Part shown: piece by piece, positions 1-5,586 of the stretch
How positions within the stretch are numbered: position 1 is the stretch's first letter
Layout of the letters: the number at the start of each line of letters is the position of its first letter
Origin: an uncultured Dialister sp.
GTDB lineage: Bacteria; Bacillota; Negativicutes; Veillonellales; Dialisteraceae
Direction of reading: 5' to 3'
Assembly: GCF_900541605.1 (NCBI RefSeq)
Contig: NZ_UQKJ01000116.1
Span: 1-5,719 of the forward strand
DNA length: 5,719 bases
Position numbers and translations under genes: made by a program
Notes under the pieces: generated by a model
Told to the model about the DNA's origin: nothing
Database searches by the model: none
The model's input: only the letters and a program-made list of their open reading frames with translations

Positions 1-86
1 CTAGAAGCTAACAGCCCCGTGCGAGTGACTCTACCCGTCAACACCGAATACCAACAGCTCACTGAAATATCGCGCTTTCTCAGCCC
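1..86 (-). repeat. Dispersed repeat copy A (left window edge)
   Basis: Positions 1-60 match the reverse complement of 5615-5674 with 3 differences (positions 5, 20 and 56), and weaker similarity continues to about 86. The core, read on the minus strand, has a TAGAGTCACTCGC block followed by CGGGG and a TTAGCT segment, also found in the two central copies (1883-2062). The copy runs off the left edge, so its inner hairpin part is missing. It is oriented opposite to copy D at the right edge. No coding content is credible here. Confidence 0.85.
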
Positions 87-104
87 TGGTCTCATTTCCA
101 TTGC

Positions 105-133
105 AAAGGGCGGAGATTGGTCTCCGCCCTTTT
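105..133. terminator. Strong GC-rich hairpin, probable intrinsic terminator
   Basis: A perfect 12-bp stem (105-116 with 121-132, GC-rich centre GGGCGGAGA) closes a 4-nt TTGG loop. On the plus strand it is followed by four T's (130-133); on the minus strand only by three T's. It lies about 100 nt downstream of the stop codon of the binding-protein gene at 230 and so probably ends that minus-strand transcript. The better U-run on the plus strand means it may also end a rightward transcript entering from outside the window. A bidirectional role is an inference. Confidence 0.65.
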
Positions 134-229
134 CCTGCCATTCTTCTTTTTCTATCCTTCCATGCTCCTGTACTTCCTGTATGTCCTATCCTTCCATACT
201 GCCCTTTCCTGCTATCCTGCTGTTATCGA
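134..229 (-). other. Purine-rich 3' untranslated region with a short direct repeat
   Basis: Between the binding-protein stop codon and the hairpin at 105-133 the minus strand is strongly purine-rich, with recurring AGGA. The 12-mer ATGGAAGGATAG occurs twice (minus strand of 152-163 and 186-197, 34 bp apart), with a shorter echo near 211-217. There is no convincing ORF. It is best described as the 3' UTR of the upstream gene; no function can be assigned. Confidence 0.5.
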
Positions 230-1393
230 TTAAGCGAAAGGAACCCATTTTCCATCCTGTACCTGGAGAACATCCAGATCCATCTTCGGATCCCTGTTTT
301 CATCAAATTCAAACTTACCGGTAGCCCCTTCGAAGTTCTTGATCTGGGCCAGAGCGTCACGGAATTTCTTGCGGTCCGTGGTGCTGCCGGATTTTTCGGC
401 AGCCTCATGCATAATATAGAAAGCATCGTAGGTCTGGGCTGCGAACTGGTCCGGTTCGTGGCCATACTTGGCAACGAAGGCTTTCCGGAAGTTCTGGGCT
501 TTTTCGCTCTTCCGGTCCGGGTTCCACGGCGTAGCTACCATGGTGCCGTTCGCTGCATCACCGGCCTGTTTGATGTACTGGGGGCTGTTGAAGCCGTTGT
601 TGCCGATGATGGGCTGGTTCATACCCATTTCCCTTGCCTTCTTGGCGATGAGGGCGCCTTCCTGGTAGAAACCGGCGATGCAGATCACATCGGGGTTAGC
701 GGCCTGGATCTTTGTCAGCTGTGCGGAGAAGTCCGTATCCTTGTCGGCGAAGGTTTCGGTGGCTACCACATCGATGCCCATGTTCTTGAAGGTTTCCTGG
801 TAAATGGAGTTTTCACCAACCATCTGGTCATTGTTGTTGGAATACATGATGGCTACCTTTGTAAATCCCAGTTTATCATGGGCCTTCTTTACGGTTGCCG
901 GAATGGCCAGCTTGCCGGGGATGGCGTTTCTGAAAATATAATCGCCGATGTCCGTAATCTTCGGTGCCGTGGTGCTGGTGCCGAAGGCTACAATCTTTGC
1001 CTGCTGGGCAATGGGGCCGGCGGCGAACATTTCACCGGAGGTCATAGGTCCCTGGATGGCCAGTACCTTATCCTGTTCGATGAGGCGCTTGAATGCGTTA
1101 ATGGCTTCGGACTTGCTCAGTTTGCTGTCGTAGGTGACGAGGTCAATTTTCATCTTTGTCTTCGGGTCTTTATTGATTTCTTCTACCGCCAGTTCAGCCC
1201 CTTCTTTTTCTGCCTGGCCATAAGCGGCGCCTGGGCTGGTGTAGGCGGTAACGAAGCCGAATTTTACGGTCTGTCCTGCAGCGGCTGCGGAAGCGGAAGA
1301 TGCCGCTTTCTTTTCTCCGCCGCATCCTGCAAATACCCCACATACTGTTGCTGCTGCCATTGCTGCTGCCATTGCTTTCATCCAAGTTTTCAT
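230..1393 (-). CDS. livJ: Branched-chain amino acid ABC transporter substrate-binding lipoprotein (LivJ-like)
   Basis: A 387-residue extracytoplasmic solute-binding protein of the type 1 periplasmic-binding fold (Peripla_BP_6/LivJ group), expected to capture leucine, isoleucine or valine for an ABC permease. Residues 1-23 form a lipoprotein signal peptide (basic start, Ala/Met-rich core, lipobox F-A-G-C with lipidated Cys24). An Ala/Ser/Lys-rich tether follows (about 27-41). The fold then begins with VKFGFVTAYTSPGAAYG (43-59). GPMTSG (115-120) and GTSTTAP (138-144) lie where family members line the ligand pocket. The length is typical. Start at 1393 was chosen because AGGGAGGA lies 7 nt upstream and a signal peptide follows directly; upstream in-frame codons fall inside the leader RNA. 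No livH/M/G/F genes are adjacent, and the gene looks monocistronic. The T-box leader with a leucine-type specifier supports the substrate class, but a related amino acid or amide cannot be excluded. Confidence 0.9.
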   Translation of the reverse strand: MKTWMKAMAAAMAAATVCGVFAGCGGEKKAASSASAAAAGQTVKFGFVTAYTSPGAAYGQAEKEGAELAVEEINKDPKTKMKIDLVTYDSKLSKSEAINAFKRLIEQDKVLAIQGPMTSGEMFAAGPIAQQAKIVAFGTSTTAPKITDIGDYIFRNAIPGKLAIPATVKKAHDKLGFTKVAIMYSNNNDQMVGENSIYQETFKNMGIDVVATETFADKDTDFSAQLTKIQAANPDVICIAGFYQEGALIAKKAREMGMNQPIIGNNGFNSPQYIKQAGDAANGTMVATPWNPDRKSEKAQNFRKAFVAKYGHEPDQFAAQTYDAFYIMHEAAEKSGSTTDRKKFRDALAQIKNFEGATGKFEFDENRDPKMDLDVLQVQDGKWVPFA

Positions 1394-1400
1394 AATGATT

Positions 1401-1408
1401 TCCTCCCT
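1401..1408 (-). promoter_or_regulatory. Ribosome binding site of the LivJ-like gene
   Basis: AGGGAGGA on the minus strand, 7 nt before the ATG at 1393. It fixes the start and rules out upstream in-frame starts (up to 1507), which would lie in the terminator and T-box RNA. Confidence 0.85.
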
Positions 1409-1451
1409 GTGACTGATAATTTTCCCAAAAATAATCTGTAATCTGCCAACC

Positions 1452-1489
1452 AAAAAGCCCCCCGCTGCAGTCATCCTGCAGCGAGGGGC
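1452..1489 (-). terminator. T-box-controlled terminator 2 (proximal)
   Basis: On the minus strand a 14-bp stem (1476-1489 with 1457-1470, one G-U pair) closes a 5-nt loop, followed by five T's (1452-1456). It is much stronger than terminator 1. Its 5' arm contains the CCCCT that can instead pair with AGGG of the second T-box motif (1507-1510), giving the mutually exclusive antiterminator. It lies about 60 nt before the livJ-like start codon. Confidence 0.9.
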
Positions 1490-1546
1490 GCATATACGCG
1501 GTACCACCCTGGTTTATCACTCAGTGGAACGCCGGATATAATGGTT
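1452..1546 (-). ncRNA. Second, abbreviated T-box module (antiterminator/terminator only)
   Basis: A second exact copy of the 14-nt T-box motif AGGGTGGTACCGCG lies on the minus strand at 1497-1510, followed by its own terminator (1452-1489). Antiterminator pairing is visible: AGGG can pair with CCCT (1484-1487), and CGC with GCG across a short loop. Only about 45 nt separate it from the end of terminator 1. That is too little for a Stem I, and no AGAGAG/GGTTGGTG signature or specifier is present. It appears to be a partial duplication using the same upstream tRNA-anchoring stem as module 1. Confidence 0.85.
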
Positions 1547-1556
1547 CGTACCAAAT

Positions 1557-1596
1557 AAAAAAGCTCCTGCTCTTCAGACTTTCTGAAGATAGGGGC
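1557..1596 (-). terminator. T-box-controlled terminator 1 (distal)
   Basis: On the minus strand a perfect 8-bp stem TCTTCAGA/TCTGAAGA with an AAG loop is extended by an imperfect outer helix (GC.CCT with AGG.GC). Six T's follow (1557-1562). The 5' arm includes CCCCT (1591-1595), which can alternatively pair with AGGG (1616-1619) of the first T-box motif to form the antiterminator. Confidence 0.85.
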
Positions 1597-1803
1597 GAAT
1601 GTTTTCGCGGTACCACCCTACATTATACTTTGGTGTTCCTGTTCGTAACGTGAATGGACGTTCCAACTTACTTGGTTCGGCTGGAATACTCACGGGTGAG
1701 AGTTGATACTGACCTTTTTACCGATTTCCACCAACCATCGGCTCTCTGAAAATAAAGGAAACTATCTTTTTCCCGATCCTTGCATCTCTTTGTTTTCGGT
1801 TAT
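1557..1803 (-). ncRNA. T-box leader, complete first module, probable leucine specifier
   Basis: A tRNA-sensing riboswitch in the leader of the LivJ-like gene. Seen on the minus strand: the Stem I signature AGAGAGC (1741-1747), a distal hairpin CCGAT/ATCGG (1737-1741 with 1721-1725) around GGTTGGTG, and a GGGAA/TTCC-type closing helix. The T-box motif AGGGTGGTACCGCG is at 1606-1619 and the terminator at 1557-1596. The probable specifier is CTC (Leu) at 1698-1700, immediately followed by ACCCGTGAG, in the usual specifier-purine-GAG arrangement. The overlapping CTC at 1700-1702 gives the same reading; ATC (Ile, 1705-1707) is a less likely alternative. UGGU in the T-box pairs with NCCA ends whose discriminator base is A, which fits tRNA-Leu or tRNA-Ile. 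Uncharged tRNA is expected to favour antitermination and raise expression of the amino acid binding protein. Confidence 0.93.
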
Positions 1804-1809
1804 GCATAG

Positions 1810-1838
1810 AGTATAATTCCGCTTTCTCCGTTTGTCAA
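1810..1838 (-). promoter_or_regulatory. Sigma-70/SigA-type promoter of the T-box/livJ-like transcript
   Basis: On the minus strand TTGACA (1833-1838) is separated by exactly 17 nt from TATACT (1810-1815). The -35 is perfect and the -10 differs from consensus at one base. Transcription should start near 1803, giving a leader of about 410 nt that contains both T-box modules. A strong promoter suits control by premature termination. Confidence 0.9.
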
Positions 1839-1882
1839 GGGGGAAAAAACAGAATTAAGATTTGAGATTCCGGATTGCCGTG

Positions 1883-2062
1883 CTGATGGATAGGGTCATT
1901 CACACGGGGGCTTTTAGCTATCAGCTTCTGGCAGCCAGGAAGACTCAACAGCCTACGACACGAATGACTGACGGAAATATCGGATGGATAGCACCGCAGG
2001 CCGATCAGCTTTCCTGAAAGCTAACAGCTAGAAGCCCCCGTGCGAATGACTCTATCCATCAG
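1883..2062. repeat. Palindromic pair of dispersed repeats (copies B and C)
   Basis: Copy B (about 1883-1960, plus orientation) and copy C (about 1991-2062, minus orientation) lie head to head. The outer arms, CTGATGGATAG...CATTC.CACGGGGGCTT.TAGCT, match each other as inverted repeats over about 37 bp with few differences. Both resemble the edge copies A and D in the TAGAGTCA.TCGCACGGGG block. Copy C contains a perfect small palindrome, AGCTTTC-CT-GAAAGCT (2008-2023). Copy B has an equivalent hairpin, CTTCTGG-CAG-CCAG(G)AAG, near 1924-1942. The 30 bp between the copies include CGAATGACT (1961-1969), repeated at 2043-2051, perhaps a decayed further copy. No ORF is present. The element fills most of the non-coding stretch between the two divergent promoters. 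Confidence 0.85.
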
Positions 2063-2107
2063 TATGCAAATCCGACACCTCCATAGCTCCCCAAACCTCT
2101 TCCCGTT

Positions 2108-2116
2108 TGGTATAAT
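2108..2116 (+). promoter_or_regulatory. Extended -10 promoter of the lipid kinase gene
   Basis: TGG followed by TATAAT (2111-2116) gives a perfect -10 with an upstream TG extension. The sequence 17 nt upstream (2088-2093) does not resemble TTGACA, so the extended -10 must carry recognition. The start would be near 2123, giving a 5' UTR of about 38 nt. The repeat ends 45 bp upstream and does not supply the -10. Confidence 0.7.
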
Positions 2117-2146
2117 AAACATAATGTAATCGAAATGTAAAGTTAC

Positions 2147-2150
2147 GGAG
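2147..2150 (+). promoter_or_regulatory. Ribosome binding site deciding the lipid kinase start
   Basis: GGAG ends 10 nt before the ATG at 2161 but only 1 nt before the in-frame GTG at 2152. The GTG is too close for normal initiation, so the ATG at 2161 is preferred. The alternative start would add only three residues. Confidence 0.6.
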
Positions 2151-2160
2151 TGTGAGAAGA

Positions 2161-3144
2161 ATGAAACCCGAAGGACATTGTACAGTCATAGTAAACCCTA
2201 CGTCCGGCCATGAACGGGCGCCGCGGTATATACCCCTGCTGCACTCCGTGCTTTCGAAACGGTTTGACGATATCATCATCCGGCTGACAGAAAAGCCCCT
2301 GGACGCCACGAACTTCGCCAGGGAAGCCGCGGAACAGGGGCGGGACGTGATCTGCATGGGCGGTGATGGTACCATCAATGAAGTCATCAACGGCATGGTC
2401 CCTGTAGATAGTGAATCCACCTTCGGCTTCGTCCCCTTCGGCACGGTGAATGACCTGGCCCGGGCCCTTCACATTCCCCGGTCCCCCCAGGGAGCCATCC
2501 GTATGCTGGAGACCGCGGTGAAAACCAATATCGATGTGGGCAAGGTAAATGACCGGTACTTCATCAACGTAGTAGGAGCCGGCAGCATTTCTGAAGCCGT
2601 GGGAAAGGTAACCATCAAAGAGAAAACCCTCTTTGGTTCCCTGGCCTACTATATGAAGGGCATGCAGGTGGTATCGAAGCAGAAATCCTATCATTTCCGT
2701 ATTGAAGAAGATAACGGTACCGTCATCGAAGTGTCCTCTCCCCTCATTGCTGCCATGCTCACGGACTCCGCCGGAAGTTTCCACAACCTCATTCCGCCGG
2801 AAGAGCGGAATAAGGGGGTCATCAAGCTCTGCCTGTTCCATGACTTCGAATGGCTCCTGGCACTGAAATCGGCGCCGAAGCTCCTGGCGGGCATGCAGAT
2901 GGGGCCGGACTTCCTCACCGTAGTAAGCTTCAAGAAGGCCCACCTTTCCATCCGGGAAAATGAACCTCTCGTGACAAACGTGGATGGCGACCTGGGACCC
3001 ACATTCCCTCTGGACCTGGAAATCCTTCCCTCCCGGCTTCCGGTTTTTGTACCGGCCCATCCGAAGGAAGACCAGGGTATCCTTCCCCGTTTCCTGAAAG
3101 CTCCCCATCTCCACCTTCCCTGGGAAGAAGGGACAAAGATTTAA
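2161..3144 (+). CDS. Diacylglycerol kinase-like lipid kinase (YegS/Rv2252/BmrU family)
   Basis: A 327-residue soluble, membrane-associating kinase of the DAGK catalytic superfamily. Family members phosphorylate diacylglycerol or related lipids with ATP, typically recycling diacylglycerol to phosphatidic acid in Gram-positive-type lipid metabolism. Seen in the sequence: NPTSG (12-16), the glycine-rich nucleotide loop GGDGTINEV (67-75) and PFGTVNDLAR (92-101), all diagnostic. The C-terminal lobe carries NVDGD (273-277) at the place of the family's DGE/DGD motif. No signal peptide or membrane span is seen. Length is slightly above the usual 290-310, owing to a Pro-rich C-terminal tail (about 295-327). 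It is transcribed alone, divergent from the livJ-like gene and convergent with the receptor gene. Its exact substrate (diacylglycerol, another lipid, or an undecaprenol-type alcohol) cannot be told from sequence, so no gene symbol is given. Confidence 0.9.
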   Translation: MKPEGHCTVIVNPTSGHERAPRYIPLLHSVLSKRFDDIIIRLTEKPLDATNFAREAAEQGRDVICMGGDGTINEVINGMVPVDSESTFGFVPFGTVNDLARALHIPRSPQGAIRMLETAVKTNIDVGKVNDRYFINVVGAGSISEAVGKVTIKEKTLFGSLAYYMKGMQVVSKQKSYHFRIEEDNGTVIEVSSPLIAAMLTDSAGSFHNLIPPEERNKGVIKLCLFHDFEWLLALKSAPKLLAGMQMGPDFLTVVSFKKAHLSIRENEPLVTNVDGDLGPTFPLDLEILPSRLPVFVPAHPKEDQGILPRFLKAPHLHLPWEEGTKI

Positions 3145-3220
3145 GGAAGCGCTGATTAATTCGCAGAGTCCGATTATACATGTATTTTCATGCAATACTG
3201 CGTCATAATCCTCCTTAAAT
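3139..3220. repeat. Small element with 9-bp inverted ends overlapping the lipid kinase stop
   Basis: ATTTAAGGA (3139-3147) and TCCTTAAAT (3212-3220) are perfect inverted repeats enclosing 64 bp. A nested inverted pair, GATTAT (3172-3177) and ATAATC (3205-3210), lies inside. The left arm contains the TAA stop of the lipid kinase (3142-3144). The inside holds no ORF. It could be a short non-autonomous insertion or a structured 3' UTR; the sequence does not decide. Confidence 0.45.
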
Positions 3221-3249
3221 TAAAGACAGGTAAAAATAATACAGACATG

Positions 3250-3286
3250 AAAAAAGACTCGGAGAAATCATTTCTCCGAGTCTTTT
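3250..3286. terminator. Bidirectional terminator between convergent genes
   Basis: A perfect 12-bp stem, GACTCGGAGAAA (3256-3267) with its complement (3271-3282), closes a 3-nt loop. It is flanked by A's on the left and T's on the right: TTTT on the plus strand (3283-3286) and six T's on the minus strand (3250-3255). It can end both the rightward lipid kinase transcript and the leftward receptor transcript, whose stop codon is only 20 bp away. The U-run is better for the receptor. Confidence 0.92.
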
Positions 3287-3305
3287 GGTTTGCCCTTTTA
3301 CGGAA

Positions 3306-5441
3306 TCAGAAGGAATACCGGGCAGTCAGGAAGTAAGTCCTGCCATCGCCGATGTAGTAATGGCTGTTGTTAAGATCTTCATCATAGTAATGACGGTCAA
3401 ACATATTGTTAATGCCGAACTGGAGGCCAAAGTTCTTATTGAACTGGTAGTTCGTGGACAGATTCATGAGGAAATAAGCATCCCTTGCCCTGAAGTGGCC
3501 GCTTTCCTGTCCTGCCGGCGTCCTGTCGGAAATAAACATGCCGTCCAGGTTAATCGTCCAGGGAGCTTTGTTATAGGTTGTTCCCAGATGGAGCAGGTGA
3601 TGGGGAATATCGTAATTCTTGGCATCTTCGATCTTGCCCACCTGCCAGGTGTAGTTGATATAGGAATTCCATACATCACTGTGGCGCTGGTTCAGGGAAA
3701 TTTCAAAGCCATGGGTCTTCTCTTCGCCCCGGTTCTGATACTGATAGCCGGCAGAAGTCTTTACGGCGCTTCCGATGTAATCATCGGTTTTGGCATAGAA
3801 AACATCTGCATGGATATCGGTCTTATTGTGAATTTTCTTTTTCAGACCCAATTCCCAGGTATCCGTGGTTTCCGGTTTCAGGGCCGGGTTCGGGATATAC
3901 ACGCTTCCCCTGTTGGAATACCGGTATACCTGGTACAGGAGCGGCGGATTGAAGGACTTCCCGTAGGAAACATACACATTGGTATCAGGATTGAAAGCAT
4001 AATCCAGAGATAACTTCGGAGAGAATTTATTGTAGGATGCGGAGCTGAAATCCTTCTCATCCTGCCCTTTATACTGATTGTATCCGTCATACTTCTTATA
4101 ATGGTCATACCGGCCACCGATATAGGCTGTCCACTTATTGGAAATAGCCCATTTATCCTGCAGGTACAGGGCATAGCTCTTGTCTTTCCCACCAAGCCAC
4201 TGGTCTACACCCTTAGAGGCACTGTTCCAGGATTTCCAGTTATAGATGGTATTCTCAATGGTTTCGGAGAATTTATCCTGTGTATAGGCGCCGCCAAGAA
4301 GGACCGTATGGGCTCCCCAGTTCCACCGTTTATTGATATCAAAGTTCCATGTCTTAGAGGGATAGGAGGCTTTTTTCCCTGTACCGTCAAGATTACGGTC
4401 TAGTCCCCTGGCTGCGGGCTGGGTATATCCGTCCTTGAGATAATCCACCATACCCAGATGGGCATGGATCTTATTCTTCTGGTCGTTGTACGTCAGGGAA
4501 TGGGTATTATAGGCTCTCCATCCTTTGGTGCCGTAGGAGCTGGCCATCATATTGTCCGTAAAATCTACAGCCGGAAGAAGTACATTTCCCCTGCGGTCAC
4601 GGACGTAGGAGGTGGGATCATTGTATCTCCAGTCATAGTTGGACCGGGTGAATTTATAGGTCAGTTTCTGGTCTTCATTGAACTCATAACCCACATTGAA
4701 CCCATAGCTTTCAGACATGACATATTTCTTACCCCGGTCACCCATGATCCGGTTTCCTTTTGCATCGGTCTTATCGGTTGTAAAGGAATATTTTGTCGCA
4801 GCAGAAGAGGCACTGTTATAGTAATCATTCCAGCCGTTGGTGATATGGCTGTCATAGAAAGCACCTACAGAGACCTTATCCTTCTTGAATCCCACATTGT
4901 ATCCCTGGTTCACCGTAGCGTGGCTGCCATAGGTAACATAGGCGGATCCATGGAGTCCATCCTGTTTCTGGGTCTTCGTCATAATATTAATGACGCCACC
5001 CACGGCGCGGCCGCCATAAAGGGCAGACTGGCCGCCGGAAACGACTTCGATTTTCCGGATATTATTGACAGGAATCATATTCCAGTCCACATCTCCGTCC
5101 CAGGCATTGTTGACCTGCTGGCCATCCACAAGGACCAGGATATTCTTAGAATTATATCCCCGAAGGTTGACTGTACCTTCTGCGGACTGGGATGCAGAAA
5201 CGCCGGTGACCATGGACACGGCCTGTGCCGTATTCTGGATATTGCGGCTCTGAATTTCCTTTTCCGTTACCACCTGTACGTTAGCCGGTACATCCTGCAG
5301 CCGTTCTGCCTGCCGGTTCGCGGTAACCGTGATACCCTTCAGTGCATACACCGGCGTTGAAGATTCAGCAGAAGCCATACCTGCGCCGCCCATGGCAAGG
5401 ATAGCCATGAGAGCAGCGATTTTCTTTCCTGATAATCTCAT
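3306..5441 (-). CDS. TonB-dependent outer-membrane receptor
   Basis: A 711-residue ligand-gated outer-membrane porin powered by TonB-ExbBD, importing iron-siderophore, heme, cobalamin or a similar scarce ligand. Residues 1-25 form a Sec signal peptide with cleavage after A-S-A25. A TonB-box-like GITVTA lies at 36-41. The plug domain (about 48-158) shows NLRGY (92-96), LVDGQQV (104-110) and the conserved SALYGGRAVGGVINI segment (139-153). From about 160 to the end the protein is rich in alternating aromatic/polar strands typical of the 22-stranded barrel. It ends in ARYSF, the terminal Phe being the outer-membrane assembly signal. The protein is full length. The ATG at 5441 has GGGGG 8 nt upstream and starts the signal peptide. 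No tonB, exbBD or ABC partner is adjacent. The ligand is not decided: the closest general resemblance is to CirA/BtuB-size receptors, and there is no cobalamin riboswitch box upstream. Confidence 0.93.
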   Translation of the reverse strand: MRLSGKKIAALMAILAMGGAGMASAESSTPVYALKGITVTANRQAERLQDVPANVQVVTEKEIQSRNIQNTAQAVSMVTGVSASQSAEGTVNLRGYNSKNILVLVDGQQVNNAWDGDVDWNMIPVNNIRKIEVVSGGQSALYGGRAVGGVINIMTKTQKQDGLHGSAYVTYGSHATVNQGYNVGFKKDKVSVGAFYDSHITNGWNDYYNSASSAATKYSFTTDKTDAKGNRIMGDRGKKYVMSESYGFNVGYEFNEDQKLTYKFTRSNYDWRYNDPTSYVRDRRGNVLLPAVDFTDNMMASSYGTKGWRAYNTHSLTYNDQKNKIHAHLGMVDYLKDGYTQPAARGLDRNLDGTGKKASYPSKTWNFDINKRWNWGAHTVLLGGAYTQDKFSETIENTIYNWKSWNSASKGVDQWLGGKDKSYALYLQDKWAISNKWTAYIGGRYDHYKKYDGYNQYKGQDEKDFSSASYNKFSPKLSLDYAFNPDTNVYVSYGKSFNPPLLYQVYRYSNRGSVYIPNPALKPETTDTWELGLKKKIHNKTDIHADVFYAKTDDYIGSAVKTSAGYQYQNRGEEKTHGFEISLNQRHSDVWNSYINYTWQVGKIEDAKNYDIPHHLLHLGTTYNKAPWTINLDGMFISDRTPAGQESGHFRARDAYFLMNLSTNYQFNKNFGLQFGINNMFDRHYYDEDLNNSHYYIGDGRTYFLTARYSF

Positions 5442-5449
5442 CCAAATTA

Positions 5450-5454
5450 CCCCC
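5450..5454 (-). promoter_or_regulatory. Ribosome binding site of the receptor gene
   Basis: A run of five G's on the minus strand ends 8 nt before the ATG at 5441. It is a G-run rather than AGGAGG but well placed, and it supports the start chosen from the signal peptide. Confidence 0.65.
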
Positions 5455-5481
5455 TGAATATTTATAATGCAAATATAACGA

Positions 5482-5526
5482 TAGCATATTTTACATGATT
5501 TGTTAATACATCAAAGAAATATGCTA
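5482..5526 (-). promoter_or_regulatory. Inverted repeat in the receptor 5' leader, candidate operator or RNA hairpin
   Basis: TAGCATATTT (5482-5491) and AAATATGCTA (5517-5526) are a perfect 10-bp inverted pair with a 25-nt AT-rich spacer. They lie downstream of the predicted start (about 5538) and upstream of the ribosome binding site. A further imperfect palindrome (5467-5487, ATGC at one end and GCAT at the other) overlaps the proximal arm. The layout could bind a repressor dimer or fold as an RNA stem. No clear Fur box and no B12-box (GCCACTG) were found. The function is inferred. Confidence 0.5.
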
Positions 5527-5544
5527 ATTGTATCTCTATATCCT

Positions 5545-5572
5545 ATTATACGCTCCCCGCCAAAAGTGAAAA
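5545..5572 (-). promoter_or_regulatory. Probable promoter of the receptor gene
   Basis: On the minus strand TATAAT (5545-5550) is preceded at 16 nt by TTTTCA (5567-5572), which matches TTGACA at 4 of 6 positions. It predicts a 5' UTR of about 97 nt. The -10 is perfect and the -35 is weak, as in a regulated promoter. A half-site resembling a Fur box (GATAAT, 5573-5578) touches the -35, but its other half does not match. Confidence 0.65.
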
Positions 5573-5586
5573 GATAATTAATGAGC

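Noticed and set aside
19..324. Plus-strand open frame of 101 codons at the left edge
   Set aside because: It runs through the dispersed repeat, the terminator hairpin and a pyrimidine-rich stretch, has a low-complexity Pro/Ser/Cys-rich translation, and overlaps the end of the real minus-strand gene.
101..1441. Plus-strand open frame of 446 codons
   Set aside because: It is the antisense shadow of the LivJ-like gene. The translation is Cys/Gly-rich without a recognisable domain, it runs through the start and leader of the real gene, and no ribosome binding site supports it.
1394..1507. N-terminal extension of the LivJ-like protein to an upstream ATG at 1507
   Set aside because: The extension would be translated from the T-box motif and terminator hairpin. 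The ATG at 1393 has a good ribosome binding site and directly begins a lipoprotein signal peptide.
2143..3195. Minus-strand open frame of 350 codons opposite the lipid kinase
   Set aside because: The plus-strand frame carries all the kinase motifs. The antisense translation shows no family features and has no promoter or ribosome binding site.
4458..5360. Plus-strand open frame of 300 codons opposite the TonB receptor
   Set aside because: It is a shadow of the receptor's plug and early barrel coding sequence, with no initiation signals. The same applies to the 242-codon frame at 3285-4013.
5442..5545. Cobalamin riboswitch or full Fur box upstream of the receptor
   Set aside because: The leader of about 97 nt is too short for a cobalamin riboswitch and lacks the GCCACTG box. 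Only one half of a Fur-like site (5572-5578) can be seen.
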